In this document: positions 22,806-31,694 of the stretch, piece by piece
Layout of the letters: each line of letters opens with the position of its first letter
Numbering within the stretch: position 1 is the stretch's first letter
Assembly (NCBI RefSeq): GCF_001027285.1
Contig: NZ_CP011509.1
Span: 10,440,501 to 10,504,500 of the forward strand
Length of the DNA stretch: 64,000 nt
DNA from: Archangium gephyra
GTDB lineage: Bacteria; Myxococcota; Myxococcia; Myxococcales; Myxococcaceae
Direction: 5' to 3'
Made by a program: the position numbers and the translations under genes
The notes under the pieces: generated by a model
What the model was told of the DNA's origin: nothing
Database searches by the model: none
Seen by the model: only the letters and a program-made list of their open reading frames with translations

Positions 22806-23633
22806 TCATCTCCCCTGGAAACGCGGAGGCCGGCGCTCGGCGAACGCGGCGAAGGCCTCGGCGAAGTCATGCGACTGAAGGAAGGCGGAGTTCCACACCG
22901 CCACGTAACGCAGGCCGTCCGCCACGGACTTGCCCGCGCAATACTCCATCACCTGCTTGGCCCCCTGCACCACGAGCGGCGGGTTGTCGGCGATCTTCCG
23001 CGCGGTGGCGCGCGCCTCGGCCAGCAGCTCCTCGGGGGTGGCGAAGACCTGGTTCACCAGCCCCATCCGCAGGGCGCGCTCGGCGTCCACGTCCCCGCCG
23101 GTGTAGGCGAGCTCGCGCGTGTGGCCCTCGCCGATGATGCGCGGCAGCCGCTGCAGCGCGCCGAGGTCCGCGGTGATGCCCACGCGCACCTCGCGCAGGG
23201 AGAACTTCGCCTCGCGCGAGCAGTAGCGGAAGTCACACGCGGCGATGAGATCCATGCCGCCGCCGATGCACCAGCCGTACACCGCCGCCAGCACCGGCTT
23301 GCGGCAACGGGCGAGCCCCTCGGTGGCGGCCTGCATCTTCTCGATGAGCTGGAGCAGCTTCGTGCGCTCGAGCGCGAGGTTGCCCTCACCGAGGATGAGC
23401 GGACCGAGCGACTCCGTCATCGCCATCAGGTCCAGGCCGTAGGTGAAGTTCGCGCCGTCGCCGCGCAGGAGGATGACGCGGACCGAGTCATCCGCGTCGA
23501 GGGCCCGGAGCGCCTCGGGCATCTCGCGCCAGAAGTCCGGCCCGAGCGCGTTGCCCTTGCCCGGGCCGGTGAGCACCAGCTCGGCGATGCCGTCCGCCTG
23601 CTCGATGCGAAGAGACTGGTATGCCGCCGTCAT
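22806..23633 (-). CDS. Enoyl-CoA hydratase/isomerase, dienoyl-CoA isomerase (ECH1) type
   Basis: This 275-residue crotonase-fold protein has the oxyanion blocks NFTYGLDLMAM and GWCIGGGMDLIAACDFRYC. The Asp, Glu and Asp spaced 20 and 8 residues apart (GGGMDL, LREVRVG, ITADLG) match the three acidic residues of delta3,5-delta2,4-dienoyl-CoA isomerase, rather than the two Glu of hydratases. Such an enzyme moves double bonds during breakdown of odd-position unsaturated fatty acids. I chose the start MTAAYQ (23633). It overlaps the reductase gene by one of its two start choices and lies 66 bases after dnaE on the same strand. Confidence 0.85.
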   Translation of the reverse strand: MTAAYQSLRIEQADGIAELVLTGPGKGNALGPDFWREMPEALRALDADDSVRVILLRGDGANFTYGLDLMAMTESLGPLILGEGNLALERTKLLQLIEKMQAATEGLARCRKPVLAAVYGWCIGGGMDLIAACDFRYCSREAKFSLREVRVGITADLGALQRLPRIIGEGHTRELAYTGGDVDAERALRMGLVNQVFATPEELLAEARATARKIADNPPLVVQGAKQVMEYCAGKSVADGLRYVAVWNSAFLQSHDFAEAFAAFAERRPPRFQGR

Positions 23634-23699
23634 GCTGGGCCCTCCCTCGCGAGGAAGGGCCACTTGAGCAGAACGGGCGGGCAGCGTCCACGCCCGCGC

Positions 23700-26600
23700 T
23701 CAGCCGAACTCGACCACCTTCATGCCGAAGAGCCGCTCCACGGACTGGATGAGCTCGTCACTCACCTGCACCTTGAGCGACGTGTTGCCGATGAGCGCCT
23801 CGGCCTCGTTGGTGAAGAGCAGGCTCACGGCCACCGGCGTGGCGCCCTCGTACTGCTTGACGAGCTTCGCCAGCTTCTCCATCCGCTCGTCCGTGGCGAG
23901 GTCCACCGGCAGCCGGAACTCCAGCCGCTTGGTGCGCTTCTCGCGCACGGCCTTGAGGCTCTGGATGTCCTCGACGATGAGCTCGGCCACCGGCGTGTCC
24001 TCGTCGCGCTGATTGATTTGGACCGTGCCCGTCACGAGGATGGGGTCATCGCTCTTGAGCAGCGGCTCCCAGTGCTCGAAGCCGGGCTTGGGCCCCTGCT
24101 TCGACCACTTGCCGTCCTTGCCCATGACGTTGCGCGTGCCGTCCTTGCCCGGGAAGCACACCAGCTCGATGGAGCCGGACAGGTCCTCCAGCGTCACCCA
24201 CGCCATGCGCTTGCCCGTCTTGGTGGGCCGCTCGCGCAGCGCCGCGACGATGCCGGCGATGGTGATCTTCTCGTCCTTGCGCGCGCGCGCCACCGCGGTG
24301 ATGGGCCGGGCGTAGCGCTTGAGCTCCTTGTCGTACTGGTGCAGCGGGTGGCCCGACACGTAGAAGCCGATGGCCTCCTTCTCCAGCGACAGGCGCTCCT
24401 TCTCCGGCCACTCCTCCGCCTGGACGTACTCGTCCTTCATCGCGGCGCCACCCGAGGAGCCACCGCCCAGCATGCCGAAGAGCGAGCTCTGCCCCGCGGC
24501 CTTGTCCTTCTGGCTGCTGGAGCCGCGGCTCATCGCGCGCTCGATGCTCTCGAAGAGCTGCCGCCGCGGGCGGTTCTCGAAATCGAAGGCTCCGGCCTTC
24601 ACCAGCGCCTCGAGCACCTTGCGGTTCACCTTGCGCGAGTCCACGCGCTCGCAGAAGTCGAACAGGCTCTTGAAGGGGCCCTCCTTGCGCGCCTCGACGA
24701 TGGACTCGATGGCGCCCTCGCCCACGCCCTTGATGGCGCCCAGGCCGAACCTGATTTTCCCCTCCACCGCGCCGAAGGCCATGTCCGACTGGTTCACGTC
24801 CGGCGGCAGCACCTGCACGCCCGACTGCCGGGCCTCGCCGATGTGCAGCACCACCTTGTCGGTGTTGTCCTTCTCGCTGGTGAGAAGGGCCGCCATGAAC
24901 TCCACGCGGTAGTGGGCCTTGAGCCACGCCGTGTGGATGGTGACCAGGCCGTAGGCCGCCGAGTGGCTCTTGTTGAAGCCGTACTCGGCGAACTTCTCCA
25001 TGAGGTCGAAGATTTCCCCGGCGACCTTCAGGTCGACGTTGTTCTTCGCGCAGCCCTCGAGGAAGCCGGCCCGCTCGGCCTGCATGACCTCGGCCTTCTT
25101 CTTGCCCATCGCGCGGCGCAGCAGGTCCGCGCGGCCCAGGGTGTAGCCTCCCAGCACCTGGGAGATCTGCATCACCTGTTCCTGGTAGACGATGACGCCG
25201 TAGGTGTCCTTGAGGACGGGCTCCAGCTTCGGGTGCGGGTACACCACCGGCTCGCGGCCGTGCTTGCGGTTGATGAAGACGTCCACCATGCCCGAGTCGA
25301 GCGGACCCGGGCGGTAGAGCGCGCCGGCGGCGACCACGTCCTCGAAGCAGGACGGCTTGAGCTTCATCACCATTTCGGTGAAGCCGCTGGACTCCATCTG
25401 GAAGACGCCGGCCGTGTCGCCCTCGGCCATCAGCTTCCAGACCTCGGCGTCACCCTCCAGCGGGATGTCCTCGCGCAGGATGGGCTTGCCGTTGGGCGGG
25501 TTGCGGTTGATGAGGTTGAGCGCGTTCTGGATGACGGTGAGCGTCTTGAGGCCGAGGAAGTCGAACTTCACCAGGCCGGCGGCCTCCACCTCGTCCTTGG
25601 CGAACTGGGTGATGAGGGTGTCTTCCCCCGGAGGCTGGTAGGTGGGGACGAACTCCCACAGCGGCTTGTCGGCGATGACGACGCCGGCCGCGTGCATGCC
25701 GGGCTGGCGGTGCAGGCCCTCCAGCGCGAGCGCGATCTCCAGCACGTCCCTGGTGGTGACGTCCTTGCCCTCCACCTGCCCGATGGCGGTGGGCTTCTCC
25801 ATCATCTCCTTGAGGCGCGGCTCCTGCTCGATGGCGTCCTTGAGCGTGATGCCGAGCACCTCGGGCACCAGCTTGGCGATTCGGTCCCCCTCGCTGAAGG
25901 GCAGCGCGAACACGCGGCACACGTCGCGCAGCACGCTCTTGGCCTTGAGCGAGCCGAACGTGATGATCTGCCCCACGTTGTTCTCGCCGTACTTGCGGCC
26001 CACGTACTTGATGACCTCGTCGCGCCGGTCCTGGCAGAAGTCGATATCGAAGTCCGGCATCGACACGCGCTCGGGGTTGAGGAAGCGCTCGAAGAGCAGG
26101 TTGTACGGGAGCGGATCCAGGTCGGTGATGCGCAGGCAGTAGGCCACGAGGCTGCCGGCGCCCGAGCCACGGCCCGGACCCACCGGAATCCCGTGCTGCT
26201 TGGCCCAGTTGATGAAGTCCTGGACGATGAGGAAGTAGCCGCTGAACCCCATCTTCTGGATGACGCCGATCTCCAGCTCCAGACGGGCCTTGTAGGGCTC
26301 GCGCTCCACGGGCTTCTGGCCCGTGCGGTAGCGCGCGATGTCGATCTCCTTGAAGCGCTCCTCGAGGTTCTTGCGCGCCAGCTCCGCCATGAAGCTATCG
26401 GCGGTGTGGTCCCCGGGCACCTGGAAGGTGGGCAGCATGGGCTTGCCCAGCTTCAGCTCCAGGTTGATCTGCTCGACGATCCGCTGGGTGTTGTGGACGG
26501 CCTCGGGCGTGTCCTTGAAGTACTCCAGCATCTCCTGCGGACTGGTGACGTAGAGCTTGTCCGTGGAGTGCTTCATGCGCTTGCCGTCGGCGAGCGTCTT

Positions 26601-27272
26601 GCCGCTGGCGATGCACATGAGGAGCTCGTGGGCGCGCGCGTCCTCCTTCTTGATGTAGTGCGCGTCCGCGGTGGCGCACAGCCCGATGCCCAGGTCGCGG
26701 CCGAGCTGCTTCAGGTTCTCGTTGGCCTTCTCCTGCTCGGGCATCCCGTTGGACTGCACCTCGAGGAAGAAGTGCTCGGGCTCGAAGATCTCCTTGTACT
26801 CGAGCGCCGCCTTGCGGGCGTGGTCCATGTCCCCGCGGAAGGCCGCGCCGGTGACCTCGCCACCCAGGCACGCGGTGAGCGCGAAGAGACCCTTGCTGTG
26901 GTCCTTCAGCAGCTGCTTGTCGATGCGCGGGTGGTAGTAGAAGCCCTCGCGGTAGGCCATGGAGGAGAGGTACTTGAGGTTGTCGTACCCCTCCTTGTTC
27001 TTGGCCAGGAGGATGAGGTGGTGGCCCACCTTCTCGGTGCGGTCCTTGCGGCCCTTGGGCCCGGCCACGTACGTCTCCATCCCGATGATGGGCTTGATGC
27101 CGGCGTCCTTGGCCTTCTTGTAGAAGTCGATGGTGGCGAACATGTTGCCGTGATCCGTCACGGCCACGCTCGTCATCCCCTTCTCCTTCACCGTCTTGAT
27201 GAGGTCCTTCATCCGGATCGCCCCATCGAGGAGCGAGTACAGGGAGTGCAGGTGCAGATGGGTAAAGGACAT
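23700..27272 (-). CDS. dnaE: DNA polymerase III subunit alpha
   Basis: The replicative polymerase is 1190 residues. It begins with a PHP domain (THLHLHSLYSLLDG, TDHGNM, HHLILLAKN, TADAHY), then the C-family polymerase core with the catalytic PDFDIDF motif, QPGMHAAGVV and KFDFLGLKTL. A helix-hairpin-helix region and a C-terminal OB domain (ITIAGIVAALRE) follow. I chose MSFTHLHLHS at 27272; upstream sequence is not family-like. The PHP metal ligands look intact, unlike in E. coli DnaE, so a proofreading-type nuclease activity is possible. The two lipid genes downstream may be co-transcribed, with no obvious link to replication. Confidence 0.97.
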   Translation of the reverse strand: MSFTHLHLHSLYSLLDGAIRMKDLIKTVKEKGMTSVAVTDHGNMFATIDFYKKAKDAGIKPIIGMETYVAGPKGRKDRTEKVGHHLILLAKNKEGYDNLKYLSSMAYREGFYYHPRIDKQLLKDHSKGLFALTACLGGEVTGAAFRGDMDHARKAALEYKEIFEPEHFFLEVQSNGMPEQEKANENLKQLGRDLGIGLCATADAHYIKKEDARAHELLMCIASGKTLADGKRMKHSTDKLYVTSPQEMLEYFKDTPEAVHNTQRIVEQINLELKLGKPMLPTFQVPGDHTADSFMAELARKNLEERFKEIDIARYRTGQKPVEREPYKARLELEIGVIQKMGFSGYFLIVQDFINWAKQHGIPVGPGRGSGAGSLVAYCLRITDLDPLPYNLLFERFLNPERVSMPDFDIDFCQDRRDEVIKYVGRKYGENNVGQIITFGSLKAKSVLRDVCRVFALPFSEGDRIAKLVPEVLGITLKDAIEQEPRLKEMMEKPTAIGQVEGKDVTTRDVLEIALALEGLHRQPGMHAAGVVIADKPLWEFVPTYQPPGEDTLITQFAKDEVEAAGLVKFDFLGLKTLTVIQNALNLINRNPPNGKPILREDIPLEGDAEVWKLMAEGDTAGVFQMESSGFTEMVMKLKPSCFEDVVAAGALYRPGPLDSGMVDVFINRKHGREPVVYPHPKLEPVLKDTYGVIVYQEQVMQISQVLGGYTLGRADLLRRAMGKKKAEVMQAERAGFLEGCAKNNVDLKVAGEIFDLMEKFAEYGFNKSHSAAYGLVTIHTAWLKAHYRVEFMAALLTSEKDNTDKVVLHIGEARQSGVQVLPPDVNQSDMAFGAVEGKIRFGLGAIKGVGEGAIESIVEARKEGPFKSLFDFCERVDSRKVNRKVLEALVKAGAFDFENRPRRQLFESIERAMSRGSSSQKDKAAGQSSLFGMLGGGSSGGAAMKDEYVQAEEWPEKERLSLEKEAIGFYVSGHPLHQYDKELKRYARPITAVARARKDEKITIAGIVAALRERPTKTGKRMAWVTLEDLSGSIELVCFPGKDGTRNVMGKDGKWSKQGPKPGFEHWEPLLKSDDPILVTGTVQINQRDEDTPVAELIVEDIQSLKAVREKRTKRLEFRLPVDLATDERMEKLAKLVKQYEGATPVAVSLLFTNEAEALIGNTSLKVQVSDELIQSVERLFGMKVVEFG

Positions 27273-27668
27273 GGCAGGAAAGTAGTCAGGAAGAGGGCCT
27301 ACAGCATCACATTTGTACAGTGGGACGGCGCTCGCCAGTTTCCGGCCGGGCGTCGCGTCCGGAGCCGGAAAATCGGCCCCGGAGCGTTGTGGCATGCCTC
27401 ACACGGGCCGTGAAGGAGCCGTCAGGTCGGGCATGGCTCGGGTGGCCTGGCACCTGGGGTACCCCTCGGAAGCCCCCTGGCCGGGCGGCCGGGCAGGCGT
27501 GACGGGGTGGGTTCCACACGGCTCCGGAGCCTCCCGCGCGGCCTTCACACTTCTTTACCCCAGCGAAAAGCGCCCGCAACGGGCCTCTCGCATTCTGTAC
27601 ACCGTCGCCGATTGACGGCGCCCCCGAACAGAAAGCGGGGCCCCCGAGGCCCCTGGGAGTTACACGCC
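27273..27668. other. Divergent intergenic region, dnaE / Spy-like gene
   Basis: These 396 bases contain no convincing gene: the open frames are short and Arg/Gly/Pro-rich. The promoters for both genes must lie here, but I cannot point to boxes. A GC-rich hairpin (GGGGCCCCCGAGGCCCC) sits about 15-30 bases before the Spy-like start and overlaps its leader. Confidence 0.35.
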
Positions 27669-28118
27669 ATGACCACGAAGAACAAGCTGATGATCGCCGG
27701 TTCCGCCGTCCTCGCCTTCGTCCTCCTCACGGGTTTCCGCGGTGGACACTTCGGCGGCCCGCGCGACCCCGAGCGCGTGAAGCAGATGATCACCTGGCGG
27801 CTGGATGACCGCCTCGAGGACCTGAAGGCCTCGGAGCAGCAGAAGCAGGCCCTCCATGGGCTGAAGGACTCGCTCTTCGAGGACGGCAAGCGCCTCTTCG
27901 AGGAGAACAAGGGCGCCCGGACGCAGATGCTGGACCAGTGGGAGTCGGCCAACCCGGACTCCAATGCGGTGCACGCCCTGGTGGACGCCCGCATGGACGC
28001 CTTCCGCGCCTTCGCCCACAAGGTGGCGGACGCCGCCCTCCAGGCCCACCGCATCCTCAGCCCGGAGCAGCGCCAGCAGGTGACGGCCAACGTTCGTGAG
28101 CACATGAACGCTCGCTAG
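27669..28118 (+). CDS. Spy/CpxP-like periplasmic protein
   Basis: The product is a 149-residue exported protein. An N-terminal hydrophobic segment (KLMIAGSAVLAFVLLTGF) is followed by an all-helical charged domain. Its pattern, with WRLDDRLEDLKASEQQKQAL and a late LSPEQRQQVTANVREH, matches the Spy/CpxP/heavy-metal-sensor group, including the LxPEQR-type repeat. Such proteins act as ATP-independent periplasmic chaperones or stress sensors. No regulator is adjacent. I chose ATG 27669, which has GGGAG upstream, over the longer in-frame extension. Confidence 0.7.
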   Translation: MTTKNKLMIAGSAVLAFVLLTGFRGGHFGGPRDPERVKQMITWRLDDRLEDLKASEQQKQALHGLKDSLFEDGKRLFEENKGARTQMLDQWESANPDSNAVHALVDARMDAFRAFAHKVADAALQAHRILSPEQRQQVTANVREHMNAR

Positions 28119-28215
28119 CGCCCGCCCGGCGCCCGGTATCCATCCATGCACACATCCGGGCACAATTGGGCCTGCGTACACTTCGGCGGGGTCCCCCAGT
28201 GAGTACCCTGGGGGC

Positions 28216-29028
28216 GTGCCACAGAACTACGACGAGTACGCCCGCCGCATCCGCGGCTACGCCCAGTTCGCCGAGGTGAACGAGTACGCCCGTGTCGTCG
28301 AGGGTGGTGTCGAGTATCCACTCTTCCGGCTCACGACACCCGGCGACCGTTGGCTGGTCATCACCTCCGGCTTCCACGGAGAGGAGCCCGCCGGCCCGCT
28401 CACGCTCTGCCACTACTTCGCGGACATCTACGCCTATGCCCGGGAACGCGGCGTGGGCCTGCGCGTGTACCCGTGCATCAACCCCTCGGGCTTCGTGGAC
28501 GGCACCCGCTACAACCGCAGCGGGGAGAAGCCCAACAACGACTTCATGCGCTACGAGACGGCGCCCGGCGAGTGGAAGGGTGAGCTCACCCGGGATGAGC
28601 CCTTCCTGCGCTGGGCCCTGTACGAGGGCGGGCCCAAGGAGACGCGCGCGGTGCGCTCGGACATCGCGCGCTACCCCGCTCCCGCCGCCGCGCTCGACAT
28701 CCACCAGGACAACTACCTGCCGGACCCCGCCACCTACGCCTATACCTTCGGGGACAAGGCCGCCTACCGGCCCTTCATGAAGGCCGCCTCGGCGCACGCC
28801 CAGGTCATCCGCAACGAGAAGGTGGACGAGTACAACCGCACCGACGCGGACGGCCTCATCGAGTACCACGACGGCAGCGTCACCGATTACTTCATGCGCC
28901 TGGGCGTGCCCTACACCACGGCGCTGGAGACCACCACCCGGACTCCGCTAGAAGCCTGCCACGCCATCAACCTCATCTGGATTCGCGGCTTCATCGACCT
29001 GGCCGCGCGTGGAAGCGGGAGCACATGA
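28216..29028 (+). CDS. M14-family zinc carboxypeptidase-like protein
   Basis: This 270-residue protein starts with GTG after a G-rich site. Zinc and substrate motifs of M14 are present: HxxE in SGFHGEEPAG, NPSGF...GTRYNRSG, the third ligand His in DIHQDN, and a candidate catalytic Glu in ALETTTRTP. There is no signal peptide, so it probably acts in the cytosol. The family covers carboxypeptidases and succinylglutamate desuccinylase-like amidohydrolases. It overlaps the next gene by four bases (ATGA), suggesting a shared pathway with the aldo/keto reductase. The substrate is unknown. Confidence 0.8.
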   Translation: MPQNYDEYARRIRGYAQFAEVNEYARVVEGGVEYPLFRLTTPGDRWLVITSGFHGEEPAGPLTLCHYFADIYAYARERGVGLRVYPCINPSGFVDGTRYNRSGEKPNNDFMRYETAPGEWKGELTRDEPFLRWALYEGGPKETRAVRSDIARYPAPAAALDIHQDNYLPDPATYAYTFGDKAAYRPFMKAASAHAQVIRNEKVDEYNRTDADGLIEYHDGSVTDYFMRLGVPYTTALETTTRTPLEACHAINLIWIRGFIDLAARGSGST

Positions 29029-29909
29029 TGATTCGCCGTCCTCTGGGCAACACCGGTCTGCAGGTCTCCGCGCTGGGTTTTGGAGCAGGGCCGGTGGGCA
29101 GTCCAGAGCTGTCCGAGTCCGAGGCCGAGGCCCTCTTGAAGGGCGTGCTGGACGCGGGCATCAACCTCCTCGACACCGCCCCCAGCTACGGGCAGTCCGA
29201 GGAGCGCATCGGCCGCGCGCTACAGGGACGGCGGCAGGACTTCGTGCTCTCCACCAAGTGCGGCTACGGCGTGCCCGGCGTGGAGGACTGGACCGGGCCC
29301 TGCATCACCCAGGGCATCGACCTGGCCCTGCGCCGGCTGCGCACCGACTTCCTCGATGTCGTGCACTTCCACTCGTGCCCCGTGGAGGTGCTGGAGCGCC
29401 CCGGCGTGGTGGACGCGCTCCGGCACGCCGTGCAGCAGGGCAAGGTGCGCGTGGCCGCGTACTCGGGGGAGAGCGCGCCCCTGAGCTGGGCGCTGCACTC
29501 GGGGGCCTTCGGCTCCGTGCAGACATCCGTGAATGTGTTCGACCAGAAGGTGCTGGACTGGGCGCTGCCCCTGGCCCGGGAGAAGGGCATCGGCGTCATC
29601 GCCAAGCGCCCCCTGGGCAATGCACCGTGGCGTCACGCGGAGCGTCCTTCCGCTCCGGATGTCGCGACGTACTGGGACCGGATGCGCGCCATGGGCCTGG
29701 AGACCGGGGGCATGGACTGGAGCGAGCTCGCGCTGCGCTTCGCCGCCTTCGCGCCCGGTGTGGCCAGCTGCATCGTGGGGACGACGCGGCTGGAGAACCT
29801 CCAGCGCAACGTGCACGCCCTGGAGAAGGGTCCGCTGCCCGAGGCCATGGTGGAACGGATTCGCGGTGCGTTCCGCCAGCATGACCACGGGTGGGAAGGA
29901 CTCATCTGA
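29025..29909 (+). CDS. Aldo/keto reductase
   Basis: The protein is 294 residues with a TIM-barrel AKR fold. The catalytic tetrad is readable: Asp and Tyr in LLDTAPSYGQSE, Lys in LSTKCGYG, and His in DVVHFHSCP. The NADPH-binding end VGTTRLENLQRNV is also present. It would reduce an aldehyde or ketone with NADPH. The ATG overlaps the stop codon of the M14 gene, so the two are translationally coupled and may act on the same compound. The substrate cannot be deduced. Confidence 0.88.
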   Translation: MMIRRPLGNTGLQVSALGFGAGPVGSPELSESEAEALLKGVLDAGINLLDTAPSYGQSEERIGRALQGRRQDFVLSTKCGYGVPGVEDWTGPCITQGIDLALRRLRTDFLDVVHFHSCPVEVLERPGVVDALRHAVQQGKVRVAAYSGESAPLSWALHSGAFGSVQTSVNVFDQKVLDWALPLAREKGIGVIAKRPLGNAPWRHAERPSAPDVATYWDRMRAMGLETGGMDWSELALRFAAFAPGVASCIVGTTRLENLQRNVHALEKGPLPEAMVERIRGAFRQHDHGWEGLI

Positions 29910-30093
29910 CGAGCGCCAGGCCGTAGGCGCGCTCAGCAGGCTCCGCTCCCGCCCAAAACGCTGGGACCGAGGGCGCTCTGCCGTGGCGGCCTTCCCGCGG
30001 GGGAAGAACATCCCAGGTCCCTGGCACCTCTTCCCGTAACGGGAGGCGCCGGCCCGTGCCGAAATACCCTCCGAGGGGGTCCGCGTTGCATCC

Positions 30094-31644
30094 ATGTCCA
30101 TGGACAACCCCTCCACGCCGCCCGAGAGCCAGCGCCTGCTGAAAGCCATCACCGAGCGCTTCGGCTTCGTGCCGCCGTTCTTCGAGCCCGCGGTGGAGAC
30201 ACCCGATGTGCTGTCGTTGCTGTGGCAACAGACGCTCACGGCGTACGTGGACAACCCGCTCCCCGCCCTTTTCAAGGAGAAGCTCTCCGCCCTCCTCTCG
30301 CGCTACTGCGCCGTCTCCTACTGCCTGGTGTGTCACAGCTGCAGTCTGGGCCCCCTGGGCATGCGCGGCCCGCAGGTGCTGCGGTTGCTCCAGTCTCCTG
30401 TTCCCGACGAGGCACGGACCGAGCGGATCCTCACCGGGCTGTCGGGTGTCCAGACGCCCGTGGAGGAATTTCCCTCCCCGGACTCGCCCCTGGAGGAGGA
30501 CGTGCTGCAGCTCTCCAGCATCCTCTACCTGCGCCAACCCTCCGCGGCGGCGGCGCGGGAATGCCTGCTGCGGGTGCTGGGCCGTGCGCACTACAACCGG
30601 CTGGTGGCGCTCATCAACTACGTGAAGACGTGCCATGGGTGGATGGAGGCCAACCCCCAGGTCTCCTACCGGATGGATGCGCGCTACCAGCGGCACTTCG
30701 AACCACTCGCCGCCGAGGAGCCGGACCTGACGCGCTACTTCGAGGAGCACCTCCCGGAGTTCGCCCGCTGGCAGCAGGCCCAGGAGAAGGCCCGGGAGAC
30801 GGCGGCCGTGGTGGCCCAGCGCGCGGAGGAGGCCGAGGCCACCGTGGACCTGTTGGAGAAGCAGTTGCTGTACGCGATGGGGGAGCTGCGCAGGGGCGCG
30901 GAGTTCGCCCAGGTGCTCATGGCGGTGGTGGGCCACGACCTGCGCAATCCCCTCGCCGCCATCCTCACCTCCGCGCACCTGCTGGTCCGCCAGCAACCCG
31001 ACAACCGCCCGGTGGTGAAGGCCGCCACCCGCATCACCTCCAGCGCCCAGCGGGCGAGCCGGCTGGTGACGGACCTGCTGGATTTCACCCAGGCGCGCCT
31101 CGGTGGCGGAATCCCCGTGCACCCCACCACCGGGGACATCCACCTGCTGGTGCACTACGTGGTGGACGAGCTGCGGGCGGCCCACCCCACGCGCACCTTC
31201 CACGTGGAGTACCACGGGGACGGCACGGGCCTCTGGGACGCGGACAGGTTGCAGCAGGTGCTCGGCAACCTGCTGGCCAACGCGGTGGCGCACAGCCCGG
31301 AGGACAGCCCCATCCACGTGGAGACGCGGGCGTTCGAGGGCGAGGTGAGCGTGTGCGTGCACAACGAGAACCGTGAGGGCCCCATCCCCGCGCTGCTCCT
31401 GCCGCACCTCTTCGATCCCTTCCGGCGTGGCGCCACGGCCCCCTCCGCCAGCCGCAGCCGCAGCATGGGGCTGGGGCTGTACGTCGTCGAGCGTCTGGTG
31501 CGAGCACACCACGGCCGCGTGGAGGTGGAGTCCGACGCGCGAGGCACGACGTTCTGCCTGCACCTGCCGCGGGGGAAGGGGATGGACATTCCTCCCCACC
31601 AGGCCTCGCCTCTTGCCAGCAGTGGGGGCCTCCCCGCACACTGA
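30094..31644 (+). CDS. Histidine kinase with AhpD/CMD-like N-terminal domain
   Basis: The 516-residue protein is soluble. Residues about 20-190 look like an AhpD-type peroxidase fold: FGFVPPFFE, then FKEKLSALLSRYC, then YCLVCHS with Cys77, Cys80 and His81, and a second half-repeat around YNRLVALINYVKTCHGWM. A coiled coil (227-270) leads to a kinase with H-box GHDLRNPLAAIL (His281), N-box QQVLGNLLANAVAHSP and G-box MGLGLYVVERLV. There is no receiver domain and no neighbouring regulator, so it is an orphan kinase. The redox-like domain in place of PAS/GAF suggests peroxide or thiol sensing (inference). The first Cys of the usual CxxC is not in the standard place. Confidence 0.85.
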   Translation: MSMDNPSTPPESQRLLKAITERFGFVPPFFEPAVETPDVLSLLWQQTLTAYVDNPLPALFKEKLSALLSRYCAVSYCLVCHSCSLGPLGMRGPQVLRLLQSPVPDEARTERILTGLSGVQTPVEEFPSPDSPLEEDVLQLSSILYLRQPSAAAARECLLRVLGRAHYNRLVALINYVKTCHGWMEANPQVSYRMDARYQRHFEPLAAEEPDLTRYFEEHLPEFARWQQAQEKARETAAVVAQRAEEAEATVDLLEKQLLYAMGELRRGAEFAQVLMAVVGHDLRNPLAAILTSAHLLVRQQPDNRPVVKAATRITSSAQRASRLVTDLLDFTQARLGGGIPVHPTTGDIHLLVHYVVDELRAAHPTRTFHVEYHGDGTGLWDADRLQQVLGNLLANAVAHSPEDSPIHVETRAFEGEVSVCVHNENREGPIPALLLPHLFDPFRRGATAPSASRSRSMGLGLYVVERLVRAHHGRVEVESDARGTTFCLHLPRGKGMDIPPHQASPLASSGGLPAH

Positions 31645-31694
31645 CGTCCATCAGCGGGAGCGCCAGGGCCGGACGCATCCGACTGGAGGCCGTC

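Noticed and set aside
22869-27413. A 1514-codon plus-strand frame antisense to dnaE
   Set aside because: Leu/Val/Asp/His-biased shadow of dnaE without any recognisable domain.
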